A program made the position numbers and the translations under genes. The notes under the pieces are model-generated. The model did no database searches, was not told the DNA's origin, and saw only the letters and a list, made by a program, of their open reading frames with translations. 64,000 nucleotides of DNA, taken from positions 62,001 to 126,000 of the forward strand of contig NZ_BDBU01000003.1 in assembly GCF_001613145.1 (NCBI RefSeq), given 5' to 3'. How positions within the stretch are numbered: the first letter of the stretch is position 1; every line of letters starts with the position of its first letter. Positions 45,000-53,955 of this stretch are shown piece after piece. Origin of the DNA: Nocardia jejuensis NBRC 103114. Its GTDB lineage: Bacteria > Actinomycetota > Actinomycetes > Mycobacteriales > Mycobacteriaceae.

Positions 45000-45950
45000 T
45001 CAGGCCGTGACGACCGCCGCACGCCCGGCCTCGACCGCCTCGCCGATCCACGGCAGCACCGCGTCGCGGACCCGGATGGTGCGCGGCAGCAACCCGTTGG
45101 CGGCCAGCAGATCGGCTGCGTGCTGCTGTTCGTCGAGGAAAGCCTCACTCACCGCGGCGACGCCGAAGGGGCGTCCACGCAGGGCCGCCTCCCAGGCGTC
45201 GAGGTCGGCGCTGCCGCCGCGCGCGACCACATCGTCGACGAAGTACTGGGCTGCCGCACGCGGGTTCTCGACGATCCAGGCGTCCGATTCCTGCAGAGCG
45301 GCGATGATCGCCTCGAGCGCGTCGCGCTGCCGCTCGGCGAAATCGCGGCGGGTGAACCACAGCGAGGGGTGGCTGAACAGCGATTCGGTGTCGATGAGCG
45401 TGTGCAGTTCGGTCGCGGCCTCGACCGCGGTCAGGCCGGGGTAGGCCCCGACCCAGGCGTCGAGATCACCGCTCAGCAGCAGAGCGCCGCCGTCGTGCAC
45501 ATCGGTGTCGACGGGTTCGATATCGGCCCAGCCGAGACCGGCGCGCTCGAGGGCGAACAGCAGCAGGGTGGTCTGCCACGAGCCGTGCGCGATGCCCACG
45601 CGCTTGCCCTTCAGGTCCGCGACATCGGTGATGCCGCTGTCGGCCTTGGTCACCAGACGACCGTTCTCGATACGTGGTCCGGAGATGCCGACATAGACGA
45701 TGTCGCGGTCATTTGCCAGCGCGGTGACCGGCGGCGTGAAACCGGTCCCGATGAAGTCGTAACCACGCTCGTCGAACAGCCAGTCCGAATGCAGGGACGG
45801 CAGGGCCGATTCGACGTCCACCCGCGGAGTTTCGGGAAGAGTGCGCAGATCCACCCATTCGATATCGGGCAGGGCACGCTCGAGAATGCCGCGGTGACGC
45901 AGGACGAACAGGGAGTTGTTGTGCGGGAAGTAGCCGACGCGAATCGCCAT
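45000..45950 (-). CDS. SBP-fold (NMT1/SsuA-like) protein without signal peptide
   Basis: A 316-residue protein with the type II periplasmic-binding fold: MAIRVGYFPHNNSLFVLRHRGILERALP, then GFTPPVTALANDRDIVYVGI, VADLKGKRVGIAHGSWQTTLLLFALERAGLGW and LSGDLDAWVGAYPGL. It is like sulfonate-binding SsuA but starts directly with the first strand, so it should stay in the cytoplasm. ATG 45950 has CAGGAG ahead and no upstream extension looks like a signal. It is the last gene of the organosulfur operon. It may have been recruited as an enzyme, as DszB was from the same fold, but lacks DszB's CPVP cysteine motif. Confidence 0.75.
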   Translation of the reverse strand: MAIRVGYFPHNNSLFVLRHRGILERALPDIEWVDLRTLPETPRVDVESALPSLHSDWLFDERGYDFIGTGFTPPVTALANDRDIVYVGISGPRIENGRLVTKADSGITDVADLKGKRVGIAHGSWQTTLLLFALERAGLGWADIEPVDTDVHDGGALLLSGDLDAWVGAYPGLTAVEAATELHTLIDTESLFSHPSLWFTRRDFAERQRDALEAIIAALQESDAWIVENPRAAAQYFVDDVVARGGSADLDAWEAALRGRPFGVAAVSEAFLDEQQHAADLLAANGLLPRTIRVRDAVLPWIGEAVEAGRAAVVTA

Positions 45951-45994
45951 GGGATGCTCCTGGGGAAGTGTGCGGTGGATCGGGTGAGGGAAGC

Positions 45995-46702
45995 TCAGAT
46001 GAGGCCGCGGCGGCGCGCCTCGTCGGCCAGACCCGTGCGCCCCCACTGCACGGCGAGATTGCTGGGGTCGAATTCGGCCGAGCCGCCCAGGGTTTCCCCG
46101 ATGGCCTGGTACTGCGCGCCTTCCTCCAGCAGCACCACCAGCTTGGCCAGGTCCAGCAATCCCTTGCGCCCGATGACGTTCGCGCCGCCGTTGGCCTCGA
46201 AGATGGCGATCAGATCGGGGTCCTGCGCGAGCCGGTCCAGGATGAACTGGCCCGCGCTGATGCTGCGGTCGATGTGCGGCGGGATCTCGCGCGAGAGGGT
46301 CAGGCGCTGCACGGCGGCGTAGCGGATCGGCAGGGTGCGGTGGGTCTGGGCCCAGCCGCCCAGCCACGGGCTGTGCACGTGCACGACCGAGGTGATCTCC
46401 GGGTGCTGCCGGAACACACCGGCGTAGCCCTTGACGAAACCGGCGGAACCGCTGCCGGACAGCACTTCTCCGTCGAAGGTGGCCACGACGGGTTCGATGG
46501 TGCGATCCTCGGCCCAGGGGCCGGGCTCGTTGAGCGCGATCGCGATCTCCTCGCCGGGCACGCGCTCGACGAAATTGACGGTGCCGTTGCCGGTGACGGT
46601 GCCGCTCTCGCGAAGCACGCGGAAGACCTTCTCCGCGTCGCGGGTGGCGGCGGCGACGAATTCGGCTGCGGCGGTCGAGATCCGGGTCTCGGTGGTGGTC
46701 AT
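45995..46702 (-). CDS. Class II aldolase/adducin-like protein
   Basis: A 235-residue protein of the class II aldolase fold: VTGNGTVNFVERVPGEEIAIALNEPGPW, and the metal site VVHVHSPWLGGWAQTHRTLPI with two His, plus ARRR tail. The usual third His-donor region is SREIPPHIDRSI. In sulfur operons such proteins often cleave or isomerise the carbon skeleton; the substrate here is unknown. It lies between the SsuD-like gene (9 bases) and the SBP-fold gene. Confidence 0.8.
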   Translation of the reverse strand: MTTTETRISTAAAEFVAAATRDAEKVFRVLRESGTVTGNGTVNFVERVPGEEIAIALNEPGPWAEDRTIEPVVATFDGEVLSGSGSAGFVKGYAGVFRQHPEITSVVHVHSPWLGGWAQTHRTLPIRYAAVQRLTLSREIPPHIDRSISAGQFILDRLAQDPDLIAIFEANGGANVIGRKGLLDLAKLVVLLEEGAQYQAIGETLGGSAEFDPSNLAVQWGRTGLADEARRRGLI

Positions 46703-46711
46703 TTGTTTCTC

Positions 46712-47911
46712 CTAGTGGGTCAGGGACAGCGACGCCGCGGCGTCGGAGGCGGCGGTGTCAGGGATGGTGGCGTCGGGAGCGGTGAGCCGGGATCGTCCGA
46801 GCAGCGGAAGCACTTCCTCCCCGACGCGGTACGCCTCTTCCAGATGCGGATTGCCCGCGAGAATGAAGGCGTCCACGCCCAGTTCGGTGAGCTCGTCCAG
46901 GCGCTGCGCGACCTGTTCGTAGCTGCCGACGAGGCCGAAGGCGGGACCGCCGCGAATCAGGCTGAAGCCACACCACACATTGGGCTGCACCTCGAGATCG
47001 CGGTAGCCGGTGATGGTTTCGGGCACCCAGCCCTTGATCCGGGCCGCGCCCACCGAATCACCCTGGGCGGCGCGGTTGGCGGCGTCGCGGTCGACGAAGG
47101 CCCAGCCCTTCTCGATCTCCGCCCAGGCCGCCTCCTCGGTGTGCCGGGCGACGATGTCGATGCGGACCGCGAATTTGGGGGTGCGGCCGGTCTTCTCGGC
47201 GTGGGCGCGCACGCCGTCGAATTTGGCGCGCAGGTCCGGGTACGGCTCGAGCCAGGAGAGGTAGTAGTCCGCGTGCCGTCCCGCGGCCTGCACCGCGGCG
47301 CCCGAGGAACCGGAGAAGTACATCTCCGGGAACGGCTGTCCGGCCAGACCGGGCGGCAGGGCGGCCCCGGCGGTGTGGAAGAAGCGCCCGTCGTGATCGA
47401 ACGGCTCGCCGTCCCACACTCCGCGCAGCACGTCCAGGAATTCGGTGGTGCGGGCATAGCGGTCGTCGTGGGAAACCTTGTCGCCCCACCACAATTGGGC
47501 AGGACCGCCGCCACCGCTGATGATGTTGTAGACCAGCCGCCCGCCGGTGGCGCGCTGCAGGCTGGCCGACATGCGGGCCGCCTGCACCGGATGCAGGAAC
47601 CCGGGCTGGAAGGCGACCATGAAGCGGTAGGTGGTGGTTTCGCGCGCCAGCGCCGCGGCGACCGCCCACGGATCGTCGGTGACGGGGAACGAGGGCAGCA
47701 GTCCGCCGAGGAATCCCGCCGACTCCGAGGCCTTGGCGACGGCGGCGATGTGATCGATGTAGCCGTAGCCGTCGAGTTCGCCGCCTCGGATGGCGGGGGC
47801 GATATTTCCCGGACCGTAGCCGTTGGCGTGCCCGCGGTTGTATCGGCGCGGGGTGCGCAGGGAGGCGTGATCACCCTCCATGCCGATGCGCCAGTAGACG
47901 TCGATGGTCAT
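46712..47911 (-). CDS. SsuD-like flavin-dependent monooxygenase
   Basis: A 399-residue LLM-class enzyme close to alkanesulfonate monooxygenase SsuD: FMVAFQPGFLHPVQAARMSASLQRATGGRLVYNIISGG, EMYFSGSSGAAVQAAGRHADYYLSWLEP, and PHLEEAYRVGEEVLPLL near the C terminus, all SsuD hallmarks. It would use reduced FMN from a separate reductase to oxidise the C-S carbon and release sulfite. It overlaps the second LLM gene by four bases (ATGA). No flavin reductase gene is in the operon. Confidence 0.9.
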   Translation of the reverse strand: MTIDVYWRIGMEGDHASLRTPRRYNRGHANGYGPGNIAPAIRGGELDGYGYIDHIAAVAKASESAGFLGGLLPSFPVTDDPWAVAAALARETTTYRFMVAFQPGFLHPVQAARMSASLQRATGGRLVYNIISGGGGPAQLWWGDKVSHDDRYARTTEFLDVLRGVWDGEPFDHDGRFFHTAGAALPPGLAGQPFPEMYFSGSSGAAVQAAGRHADYYLSWLEPYPDLRAKFDGVRAHAEKTGRTPKFAVRIDIVARHTEEAAWAEIEKGWAFVDRDAANRAAQGDSVGAARIKGWVPETITGYRDLEVQPNVWCGFSLIRGGPAFGLVGSYEQVAQRLDELTELGVDAFILAGNPHLEEAYRVGEEVLPLLGRSRLTAPDATIPDTAASDAAASLSLTH

Positions 47912-49002
47912 GCGGTGGCCTCCTTCAGGATTCGCCCGGCCGGATCGGCGAGGTGCAGCAGGTGCTCGCCGGCGCGGTGGATCTCCTCGATGTGCGGGTG
48001 ACCTTCGAGCACGACATGGTCGATGCCGACGGCCTCGTACACCTGGAGTTGGCGTGCGACCTGCTCGTAGCTGCCGACGAGACCGATCGGATCCGGGTAG
48101 CCGAGGTCGGTGAAACCGGCCCAGCGTCCGTCCCCGAGGCTCAGGGCGTGCGCGCCGGGGCCGTCGGGATGCACTTCGCGCCATTGGCGTTCGACGCGCG
48201 CCCAGGCTTCGTCCTCGGTCTCGCGGGCGACGACCGGGATTTCCAAGCCCGCGCGGACGGTCCGCCCCGCAGCGGTGGCGAGGCGATGCAGTTCGGACAC
48301 CGCGCCACCGATACCGTTCGGCGTTTCGGTGAAGACGTGCACATCCGCGTGCGCGGCCGAGAGTTGCAGCGCGGCAGCGGAATTGCCGGTGAGATGGACG
48401 GTGGGGAACGGCAGTCCCGACAGGATGCCGCGGAATCCGCCGTCGATGACGTCGTAGTACTCCCCCGCGTAGTCGAACCCGGTGCCCTTGAAACCGGCGC
48501 CGGGAACCGGGATCTCGTTCCAGACTCCCCGTGCCACGGTGAGGAACTCCGCGGCACGCGCGTAGCGATCCGCGCCGCTCACCCGGTCGCCCCGGGCGAT
48601 CGCGCCCTGCGGATCGGAGTCCACGGCGAGCCGCCAGATCAGGCGTCCGGCCGAGAGTTGCTGCAGGGTCGCGGAGACCTTCGCCGCGTATACCGGAGTG
48701 CCGAAGGCCGGGTCGAATTCGATCACGACCCGCGAGTGCCGGGTGGCACGCAGGGCTCCGCCGCCGACGATCCAGGATTCCTCGCCGGCCGGATCGTAGG
48801 GCGCGAGCACCCCGTCCAGACCGGAAAGCTCGGCGGCGCCGATGATCTGGTGCAGGTCGTCGAAGGGCCCGAGGTTGCCGGGGCGCACATCGGTGGCGGG
48901 CGTCGCCGGTGCCGGGCCGCCGAATCCGCCGCGATGGCGCAGTTCGGGGAGAGCGCGGCGGCCGTCACCTCGGCTGGGCAGTCGCCAGAAATACTCGGTC
49001 AT
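47908..49002 (-). CDS. SsuD-like flavin-dependent monooxygenase, second copy
   Basis: A 364-residue LLM-class enzyme: MTEYFWRLPSRGDGRRALPELRHRG, AAELSGLDGVLAPYDPAGEESWIVGGGALRATR, HPHIEEIHRAGEHLL. It is related to, but clearly distinct from, its neighbour, so the two probably act on different intermediates or substrates, for example a two-step oxidation from sulfide or sulfone to sulfinate. It lies 37 bases downstream of the desulfinase-like gene and overlaps the next LLM gene. Confidence 0.88.
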   Translation of the reverse strand: MTEYFWRLPSRGDGRRALPELRHRGGFGGPAPATPATDVRPGNLGPFDDLHQIIGAAELSGLDGVLAPYDPAGEESWIVGGGALRATRHSRVVIEFDPAFGTPVYAAKVSATLQQLSAGRLIWRLAVDSDPQGAIARGDRVSGADRYARAAEFLTVARGVWNEIPVPGAGFKGTGFDYAGEYYDVIDGGFRGILSGLPFPTVHLTGNSAAALQLSAAHADVHVFTETPNGIGGAVSELHRLATAAGRTVRAGLEIPVVARETEDEAWARVERQWREVHPDGPGAHALSLGDGRWAGFTDLGYPDPIGLVGSYEQVARQLQVYEAVGIDHVVLEGHPHIEEIHRAGEHLLHLADPAGRILKEATA

Positions 49003-49039
49003 CGCGCACCACCGCCGTGGTTCGAGAGCACAGATCCCG

Positions 49040-50065
49040 TCATACCGTCACCTGCTCGGCGGCGACCTGCTCGAGCGCGCGTTCCAGCGGCTCGCGCGCG
49101 ACCCAGGAGTCGAGGTCGAATTCGGCGGCCAGGAAGCCGTGGGTGTAGAGGAACCGCTGCTGCACGCCCAGCAGTTCGACCCGCTCGTCCGACAGCGACG
49201 GATGCAGGCCGAGGTGGAAGTCCTCTCCGTAGGCGGCGGTGACTCCCGCTGGGCCCGAGAGGGTTTCGCGCTGCAGTACCTCGCGCACGCCGTCGAGGTT
49301 GCCGGTGGCCCAGTTCGCCGCGCGCAGGCTCTGGGCCAGGAATCCGATGACGACCTCCGGCCGGGTGTCGAGCAGTTCCTGGTGCACGGTGATCGGCCGG
49401 GGTGTGCCGTTGTTGACCCGCAGCCGCTTGGTGTCGGTGGCGTCGAGGTCGACCGCGACCCGCAGGCCGTGCTCGATCGCGACCTCCTGGGCGCGAGCGC
49501 CCTTCACGTAGATGGCGTCGACCTCACCGCTGAGCAATTCCTCCACACCCCAGGTGATGTTGCGGCGGCGATCCTGAACCTCGGTGCGCACCTGCGGATC
49601 ACGCTCGACCGCGAGCTCGACCGGCCGCACATCGGCCAGGGTGAGTCCGCCCAGCCGCAGCGCGTTGGCGAAGCCGTGCAGGGCCATGGCGCGCGGAAAG
49701 CTGCGCGCCTGATCCTGTGCCCAGGCCGGGATTCCGACGCGCAGCCCGGCCAGTTCGGCGGCCGAGGTGACCGGCGAGTGCGGGCCGACCAGGATGGCCT
49801 GGGATTCGTCGATCCAGGTCAGGCCGATCAGCCGGGTCGGTGATCCCTGCGCGCGGGCCGCGAGGGCGGGTACATTGCCGCCCTCGCGCACCAGCCCGGA
49901 CAGCTCGTGCGAGAAGTGGAAGCCCGCCAACTCCGGGCCCGCGTCCTGCAGGACGCCGAACTTCAGGCCGCTGTCGGCGGCGGTCTCACCGAGCCAGCCC
50001 AGGCTGTGGGCGAGTCCACTGGCCGTGGGCACGGGGCAGCGGGTGTACCAGAGGGTGTCGGTCAT
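49040..50065 (-). CDS. DszB-like sulfinate desulfinase
   Basis: A 341-residue SBP-fold protein without signal peptide. From memory of Rhodococcus DszB it matches in several blocks: DTLWYTRCPVP against DTLTYSNCPVP, GFHF...REGG against VHF...RFGG, SPVTSAAELAGLRVGI, and the C-terminal LLGVQQRFLYTHGFL...DSWVA. The DszB catalytic set Cys27, His60 and Arg70 corresponds to Cys10, His50 and Arg60. DszB splits an aryl sulfinate to release sulfite. This gene overlaps the transporter ATPase gene by four bases. A transport binding role is unlikely since it lacks an export signal and a true SBP is encoded in the same operon. Confidence 0.75.
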   Translation of the reverse strand: MTDTLWYTRCPVPTASGLAHSLGWLGETAADSGLKFGVLQDAGPELAGFHFSHELSGLVREGGNVPALAARAQGSPTRLIGLTWIDESQAILVGPHSPVTSAAELAGLRVGIPAWAQDQARSFPRAMALHGFANALRLGGLTLADVRPVELAVERDPQVRTEVQDRRRNITWGVEELLSGEVDAIYVKGARAQEVAIEHGLRVAVDLDATDTKRLRVNNGTPRPITVHQELLDTRPEVVIGFLAQSLRAANWATGNLDGVREVLQRETLSGPAGVTAAYGEDFHLGLHPSLSDERVELLGVQQRFLYTHGFLAAEFDLDSWVAREPLERALEQVAAEQVTV

Positions 50066-50838
50066 GAGGTGCTCCTGGAGGTTGGGAGGGAGGCGTCGCC
50101 GGGGTGGGGGCGGCCGACGCCCAAGTGGCCGAGGAAGGCGGCCTGGTAGCGCACGGCCGCGGGATCGGCGCGGTCGCGGGGATGCGGGAGAGCGATCTCG
50201 GTGTCCACGGCGAAGCGTCCGTTGTCCAGGATCAGCACTCGGTCCGCCAGCCGGACCGCCTCGTCCACATCGTGGGTGACCATGAGAACGGCAGGACGGT
50301 GCCGGGCGACCAGGTCCCCGACCAGATCCTGCATTTTCAAGCGGGTGAGCGCGTCCAGAGCCGCGAAAGGTTCGTCCAGCAGCAGCAATTCGGGCTCCCG
50401 CACCAGAGCGCGGGCCAGGGCCGCGCGCTGTGCCTCGCCACCGGACAGCGTGGCCGGCCACTGGCGGGCCTTGCCGTCCAGGTGGACCTCGGCCAGCGCG
50501 CGCAGCCCGGCCTCCTTCGTCTCACGCGAACGGCGCTGTCCCACGACCACATTCGCGAGCACACGCTTGGAGGGGATCAGGCGCGGCTCCTGATAGACGG
50601 TGGTGCGGGCGGCGGGCACCAGCACCTGTCCGGCATCAGGGGACTCCAGCCCGGTCAGCAGGCGCAGCAGCGTGGTCTTGCCGGTGCCGCTGGGTCCGAG
50701 CAGCACGACGAATTCCCCGCGCCGGATGGTCAGGTCGATGCCGTCCAGAACCACCTTCTCGCCGAAGGCCTTTCGCAGTCCGGTGATCGACACCGCGACC
50801 GATCCGCCGGTGCGCACCGGCTCGTCCAGCGCGGTCAT
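50062..50838 (-). CDS. ssuB: ABC transporter ATPase, SsuB/TauB type
   Basis: A 258-residue nucleotide-binding subunit: Walker A LLGPSGTGKTTLLRLL, Q-loop TVYQEPRLIP, signature LSGGEAQRAALARALV, Walker B LLLLDEPFAALD and the H-loop VTHDVDEAVRLADRV. It powers the SsuC permease. Start ATG 50838 overlaps the permease stop, and its own stop overlaps the desulfinase-like gene, so the whole unit is translationally coupled. Confidence 0.9.
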   Translation of the reverse strand: MTALDEPVRTGGSVAVSITGLRKAFGEKVVLDGIDLTIRRGEFVVLLGPSGTGKTTLLRLLTGLESPDAGQVLVPAARTTVYQEPRLIPSKRVLANVVVGQRRSRETKEAGLRALAEVHLDGKARQWPATLSGGEAQRAALARALVREPELLLLDEPFAALDALTRLKMQDLVGDLVARHRPAVLMVTHDVDEAVRLADRVLILDNGRFAVDTEIALPHPRDRADPAAVRYQAAFLGHLGVGRPHPGDASLPTSRSTS

Positions 50839-51674
50839 CGGATGGTCACCTGTCGCTGCCACGGCATGGCGTAGCGCTCCGCGACGCGCACCAGAGCGTC
50901 GAAGATCAGGCCCAGCAACGCGTACAGCACCACGCACAGCACCATGTAGTCGGTGCGGTTGTATTCCTGCGCGAGGGTGACCAGATAGCCGACGCCCTCG
51001 GTGGTCCCGACCTGCTCGGCGGCGATGAGGCCGGTGATGCTGATGGACAGGCACACTCGCAGCGCCATCAGCACGCTCGGCAGCGCGGCGGGCAGGATCA
51101 CCTCGAGCACCAGCCGGAAACCGTGGAGTCCGAAGCCGCGCGCGGCCTCGACCACCTTGCGGTCCACATTGCGGACGCCGAGGTAGGTGTAGGCGTACAT
51201 CGGCGCGATGGTCGCGACCGCGATGAGCAGCACCTTGTACAACTCGTCGATGCCGAACCAGGCGATGAACAGCGGCACCAGCGCCAGGAACGGCACCGCG
51301 CGCACGATCTGCATCGTCGAGTCGAGCAATTCCTCACCGAGACTGGACAATCCGGCAACCAGCCCGAACAGCAGTCCGAGCGATACGCCGAGAGCGACAC
51401 CGAACGCGGCGCGGGTGAACGAGGCCAGGGCGAAATCCACCAGCTGACCGTTACCCAGCAGTTCCAGGAACGCCGACCACACCTTGGGCGGCCCCGCCAG
51501 CACCTGAGGCGAGAGCGCACCGCTGGCCGAGCCCGCCCACCAGCCCGCGAGGATCAGCGCGGGCAGCAGCACCCGCAGCGGCACCGAAAGCCATGCGGGC
51601 CTGCGTCGTTCGACGCGGGCCCGCGGCGGCGCGAGCGCGCCGGAGCGCTCGGCCGGGGCGAGCAGGACGGCCAT
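50835..51674 (-). CDS. ssuC: ABC transporter permease, SsuC/TauC type
   Basis: A 279-residue membrane subunit with six helices (LLPALILAGWWAGSASG, FALASFTRAAFGVALGVSLGLLFGLVAG, IVRAVPFLALVPLFIAWFG, VLLIAVATIAPMYAYTYLG...) and the coupling loop EAARGFGLHGFRLVLEVILPAALPSVLMALR that docks to the ATPase. This is the nitrate/sulfonate/taurine permease family. It is preceded by two bases from the SBP gene and overlaps the ATPase gene. Confidence 0.9.
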   Translation of the reverse strand: MAVLLAPAERSGALAPPRARVERRRPAWLSVPLRVLLPALILAGWWAGSASGALSPQVLAGPPKVWSAFLELLGNGQLVDFALASFTRAAFGVALGVSLGLLFGLVAGLSSLGEELLDSTMQIVRAVPFLALVPLFIAWFGIDELYKVLLIAVATIAPMYAYTYLGVRNVDRKVVEAARGFGLHGFRLVLEVILPAALPSVLMALRVCLSISITGLIAAEQVGTTEGVGYLVTLAQEYNRTDYMVLCVVLYALLGLIFDALVRVAERYAMPWQRQVTIR

Positions 51675-51675
51675 G

Positions 51676-52716
51676 TCAGCGGCCCGCCTGCACGGTGGCC
51701 AGCTGCTCGGGGCTCAGCTTGGCCTTCAGGTCGTAGAAGATGTCCGCGGCGGTGATCTTGCGGGTGATCACGCCGTTGTCGTAGAACCGGTCGACCACGT
51801 CGGCGAGGTCGGTGGCGTCCGAGGCCGAGGGCAGGCGCGGCACCGTCGCCTCACCGCCGACGCGCACGGCGTCCGCGAGGCGCGCACCGCTCAGCGCACG
51901 GGGGCCGGTCTTCTCGAAGACGTTCTCGAACTCGGCCGGATTGGCGTGCTGCTGTGCGGTCAGGCCCTGCAGTACTTCGAGATACTTGGCCGCGACATCG
52001 GCGTGCGCGTCGAGGATCTCGGTCCGGAACACGACCACCGAATTGTCCTTGGACCCGATGCTCTGCTCGGTCGCGATCTCCACGCCGCCGTTGGCCTTGG
52101 CCTCCTGGTACGGCACCAGGAACGAGGACCAGGCGTCCACCTTGCCCGTCGCGAAGGCGGACGCGGCGTCCTTCTGCTGCAACGGAACCCGGGTCACCTT
52201 GTCCGCCGGGATCCCGGCCTGAGCGAGGGCCTTGAGCAGGATGTACTCGCCCTTGGCGGCCGGATTCACCGCGACCCGCTTGCCGACCAGATCCGCGACC
52301 GAGTGGATGCCCGAGTCGGGAGTGGCGAGAATGCCGCTCTGGTCCTTGCCCGCGGGGTCCTGTACGGCCACGATGCGCACCGCGACATCCTTGGACAGCG
52401 CGCCGACCACCGGGCTGAACGCGGCTCCGGAGACGTCGAGCTCCTTGGTGTTGAACAGCTTCAGCATGGAGCTGAAACCCGGTGTGGTGGTGACCCATTC
52501 GACCCGCGCGTTGAGCGGGGCCAGGGCTTTGTCGAAGCTGCCGTCGCGCTTGGCGACCGCGAGCGGACCCGAGTTACCGGGATCGGCGACCTTGAGCACC
52601 AGCTGCGCCTGCGGACCCGAATCGGTCGATCCGGAACCACAGGCGGCGACCAGCGCGATGACGGGGGCTATTGCGAGAGCTAGACGCCAACGATGTGGCC
52701 GGCGCGTGCGAGACAT
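51676..52716 (-). CDS. ssuA: Sulfonate-type substrate-binding lipoprotein (SsuA-like)
   Basis: A 346-residue SBP with a signal peptide (RRPHRWRLALAIAPVIALVAACGSG; lipobox LVAAC), so a membrane-anchored lipoprotein. The mature part is the NMT1/SsuA fold: LKVADPGNSGPLAVAKRDGSFDKALAPLNARVEWV, SVADLVGKRVAVNPAAKGEYILLKALAQAGI, GKVDAWSSFLVPY. It delivers an organosulfur anion to SsuBC. ATG 52716 follows GAGGTGCCC. It is the first gene of the leftward operon and diverges from the IclR gene. Confidence 0.9.
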   Translation of the reverse strand: MSRTRRPHRWRLALAIAPVIALVAACGSGSTDSGPQAQLVLKVADPGNSGPLAVAKRDGSFDKALAPLNARVEWVTTTPGFSSMLKLFNTKELDVSGAAFSPVVGALSKDVAVRIVAVQDPAGKDQSGILATPDSGIHSVADLVGKRVAVNPAAKGEYILLKALAQAGIPADKVTRVPLQQKDAASAFATGKVDAWSSFLVPYQEAKANGGVEIATEQSIGSKDNSVVVFRTEILDAHADVAAKYLEVLQGLTAQQHANPAEFENVFEKTGPRALSGARLADAVRVGGEATVPRLPSASDATDLADVVDRFYDNGVITRKITAADIFYDLKAKLSPEQLATVQAGR

Positions 52717-52943
52717 CCAGGGCACCTCTTCCGGGATCGACGATCGACGGGGTTCTCGATCGATGTCCTGGGGACAGTAGGGATTCGAATCCGGCACGGC
52801 GAGGGAATGCTTTCCGAGGATCGGAAGGCTTGACAGATCCGGGGCGAAGCCGTTATAGCGCTTGGTTTTCCGGCGGAGCTGCTGAAACCGGCGTTGCCGG
52901 ACAGGGTTTCGATCCACCTGAGCGAAACTCTCGAACGGCGGTT

Positions 52944-52962
52944 CTTTCCGTTGAGCGGAAAG
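52944..52962. promoter_or_regulatory. Palindrome between the sulfur operon and iclR-type gene
   Basis: CTTTCCG (52944-52950) and CGGAAAG (52956-52962) are a perfect inverted repeat around TTGAG in the 289-base divergent spacer. It is a good candidate operator for the adjacent IclR regulator. No clear -10 for the operon could be fixed. Confidence 0.5.
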
Positions 52963-53005
52963 CATTCGACGATTCGGGCCGAACCAGCGTGTTACCGTCG
53001 CTGCT

Positions 53006-53761
53006 GTGGAAGCCTCCGGAGTGCAGACCGTCGCTCGTGCCCTGTCGGTGCTGGACTGCTTTCGCGGGGGCGAGGAGCGCGGTGTCTCCGAGGTCGCGCG
53101 GCAGCAGGGATTGGCCGTCAGCACGACGCATCGACTGCTCAGCGCGCTCGTGCAGGCCGGTTTCCTGGAGAAGGACGAGGACTCGAGCCGCTATCGGGTC
53201 GGGGGCGCGCTCGCGGAGTACGGGCAGATCGCGTATCGGCAGCATCGGATCTATCTGGCCGAACCCTGCCTGGAACAACTCGCGGCGACCACCGGGGCCA
53301 GTTGTTCGGTGGCGATCCGGCACACCATTCACGCGGTGCTGCTCGGTACCAGCCGCTGGCGCGAGAGCGACGGCCACCGCCTGCAGGGCGTGCGCCTGCC
53401 CCTGCATGCCAGCGCGCTTGGCAAGGCGCTGCTGGCCTGGTCCGACACCGCCGACAGCGAACTCGAATCGCTCCCGTACGACGAGGGCACGGCCCGCTCG
53501 GTGTCCGGGCCCGCCGAGTTGCGCGCGGAACTGACGCTGACCCGTGAGCGCGGCTACGCCTACAACGACGAGGAACTGGACCCCGAATTCCGGACCATCG
53601 GGATTCCGATCCTGGACCCGGCGGGCCGCTGCCGCTTCGCGCTCGGACTGCGCGGACCGACCACGCTCATGATTCCCGAGCGGGTGCCGTTCCTGGTCGA
53701 GCTGGCCAAGGTCACCGCGAGCGATATCGCCGCCCGGTTCGCCGCGAACACCGGCGCCTGA
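53006..53761 (+). CDS. IclR family transcriptional regulator
   Basis: A 251-residue regulator: N-terminal winged helix (VQTVARALSVLDCFRGGEERGVSEVARQQGLAVSTTHRLLSALVQAGFLEKD) and IclR effector domain from ~75 (RLPLHASALGKALLAW, TRERGYAYNDEELDPEFRTIGIPILD). GTG 53006 is the start. Divergent from the SsuA-like gene, so it is the probable switch of the organosulfur operon; the effector is unknown and may be the sulfur substrate or a degradation product. Confidence 0.9.
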   Translation: MEASGVQTVARALSVLDCFRGGEERGVSEVARQQGLAVSTTHRLLSALVQAGFLEKDEDSSRYRVGGALAEYGQIAYRQHRIYLAEPCLEQLAATTGASCSVAIRHTIHAVLLGTSRWRESDGHRLQGVRLPLHASALGKALLAWSDTADSELESLPYDEGTARSVSGPAELRAELTLTRERGYAYNDEELDPEFRTIGIPILDPAGRCRFALGLRGPTTLMIPERVPFLVELAKVTASDIAARFAANTGA

Positions 53762-53955
53762 CAGCCCTGGAACAGGCTGCGTAAACACCAGGGCCACACC
53801 GGGTCCTGACTCATCGGCGTGCCGTCCGGCCGCCCTGCGCTGTCTCGCGCGTCACACTCGGCAAGGTGTGCGGCAGGTGATGCTACGGTAACCGGAGGAT
53901 TAAACTCCGCTTAACGGCGGGGGCGGCTTTTCGATGAGGAAGGAGCCGCGAGGCA

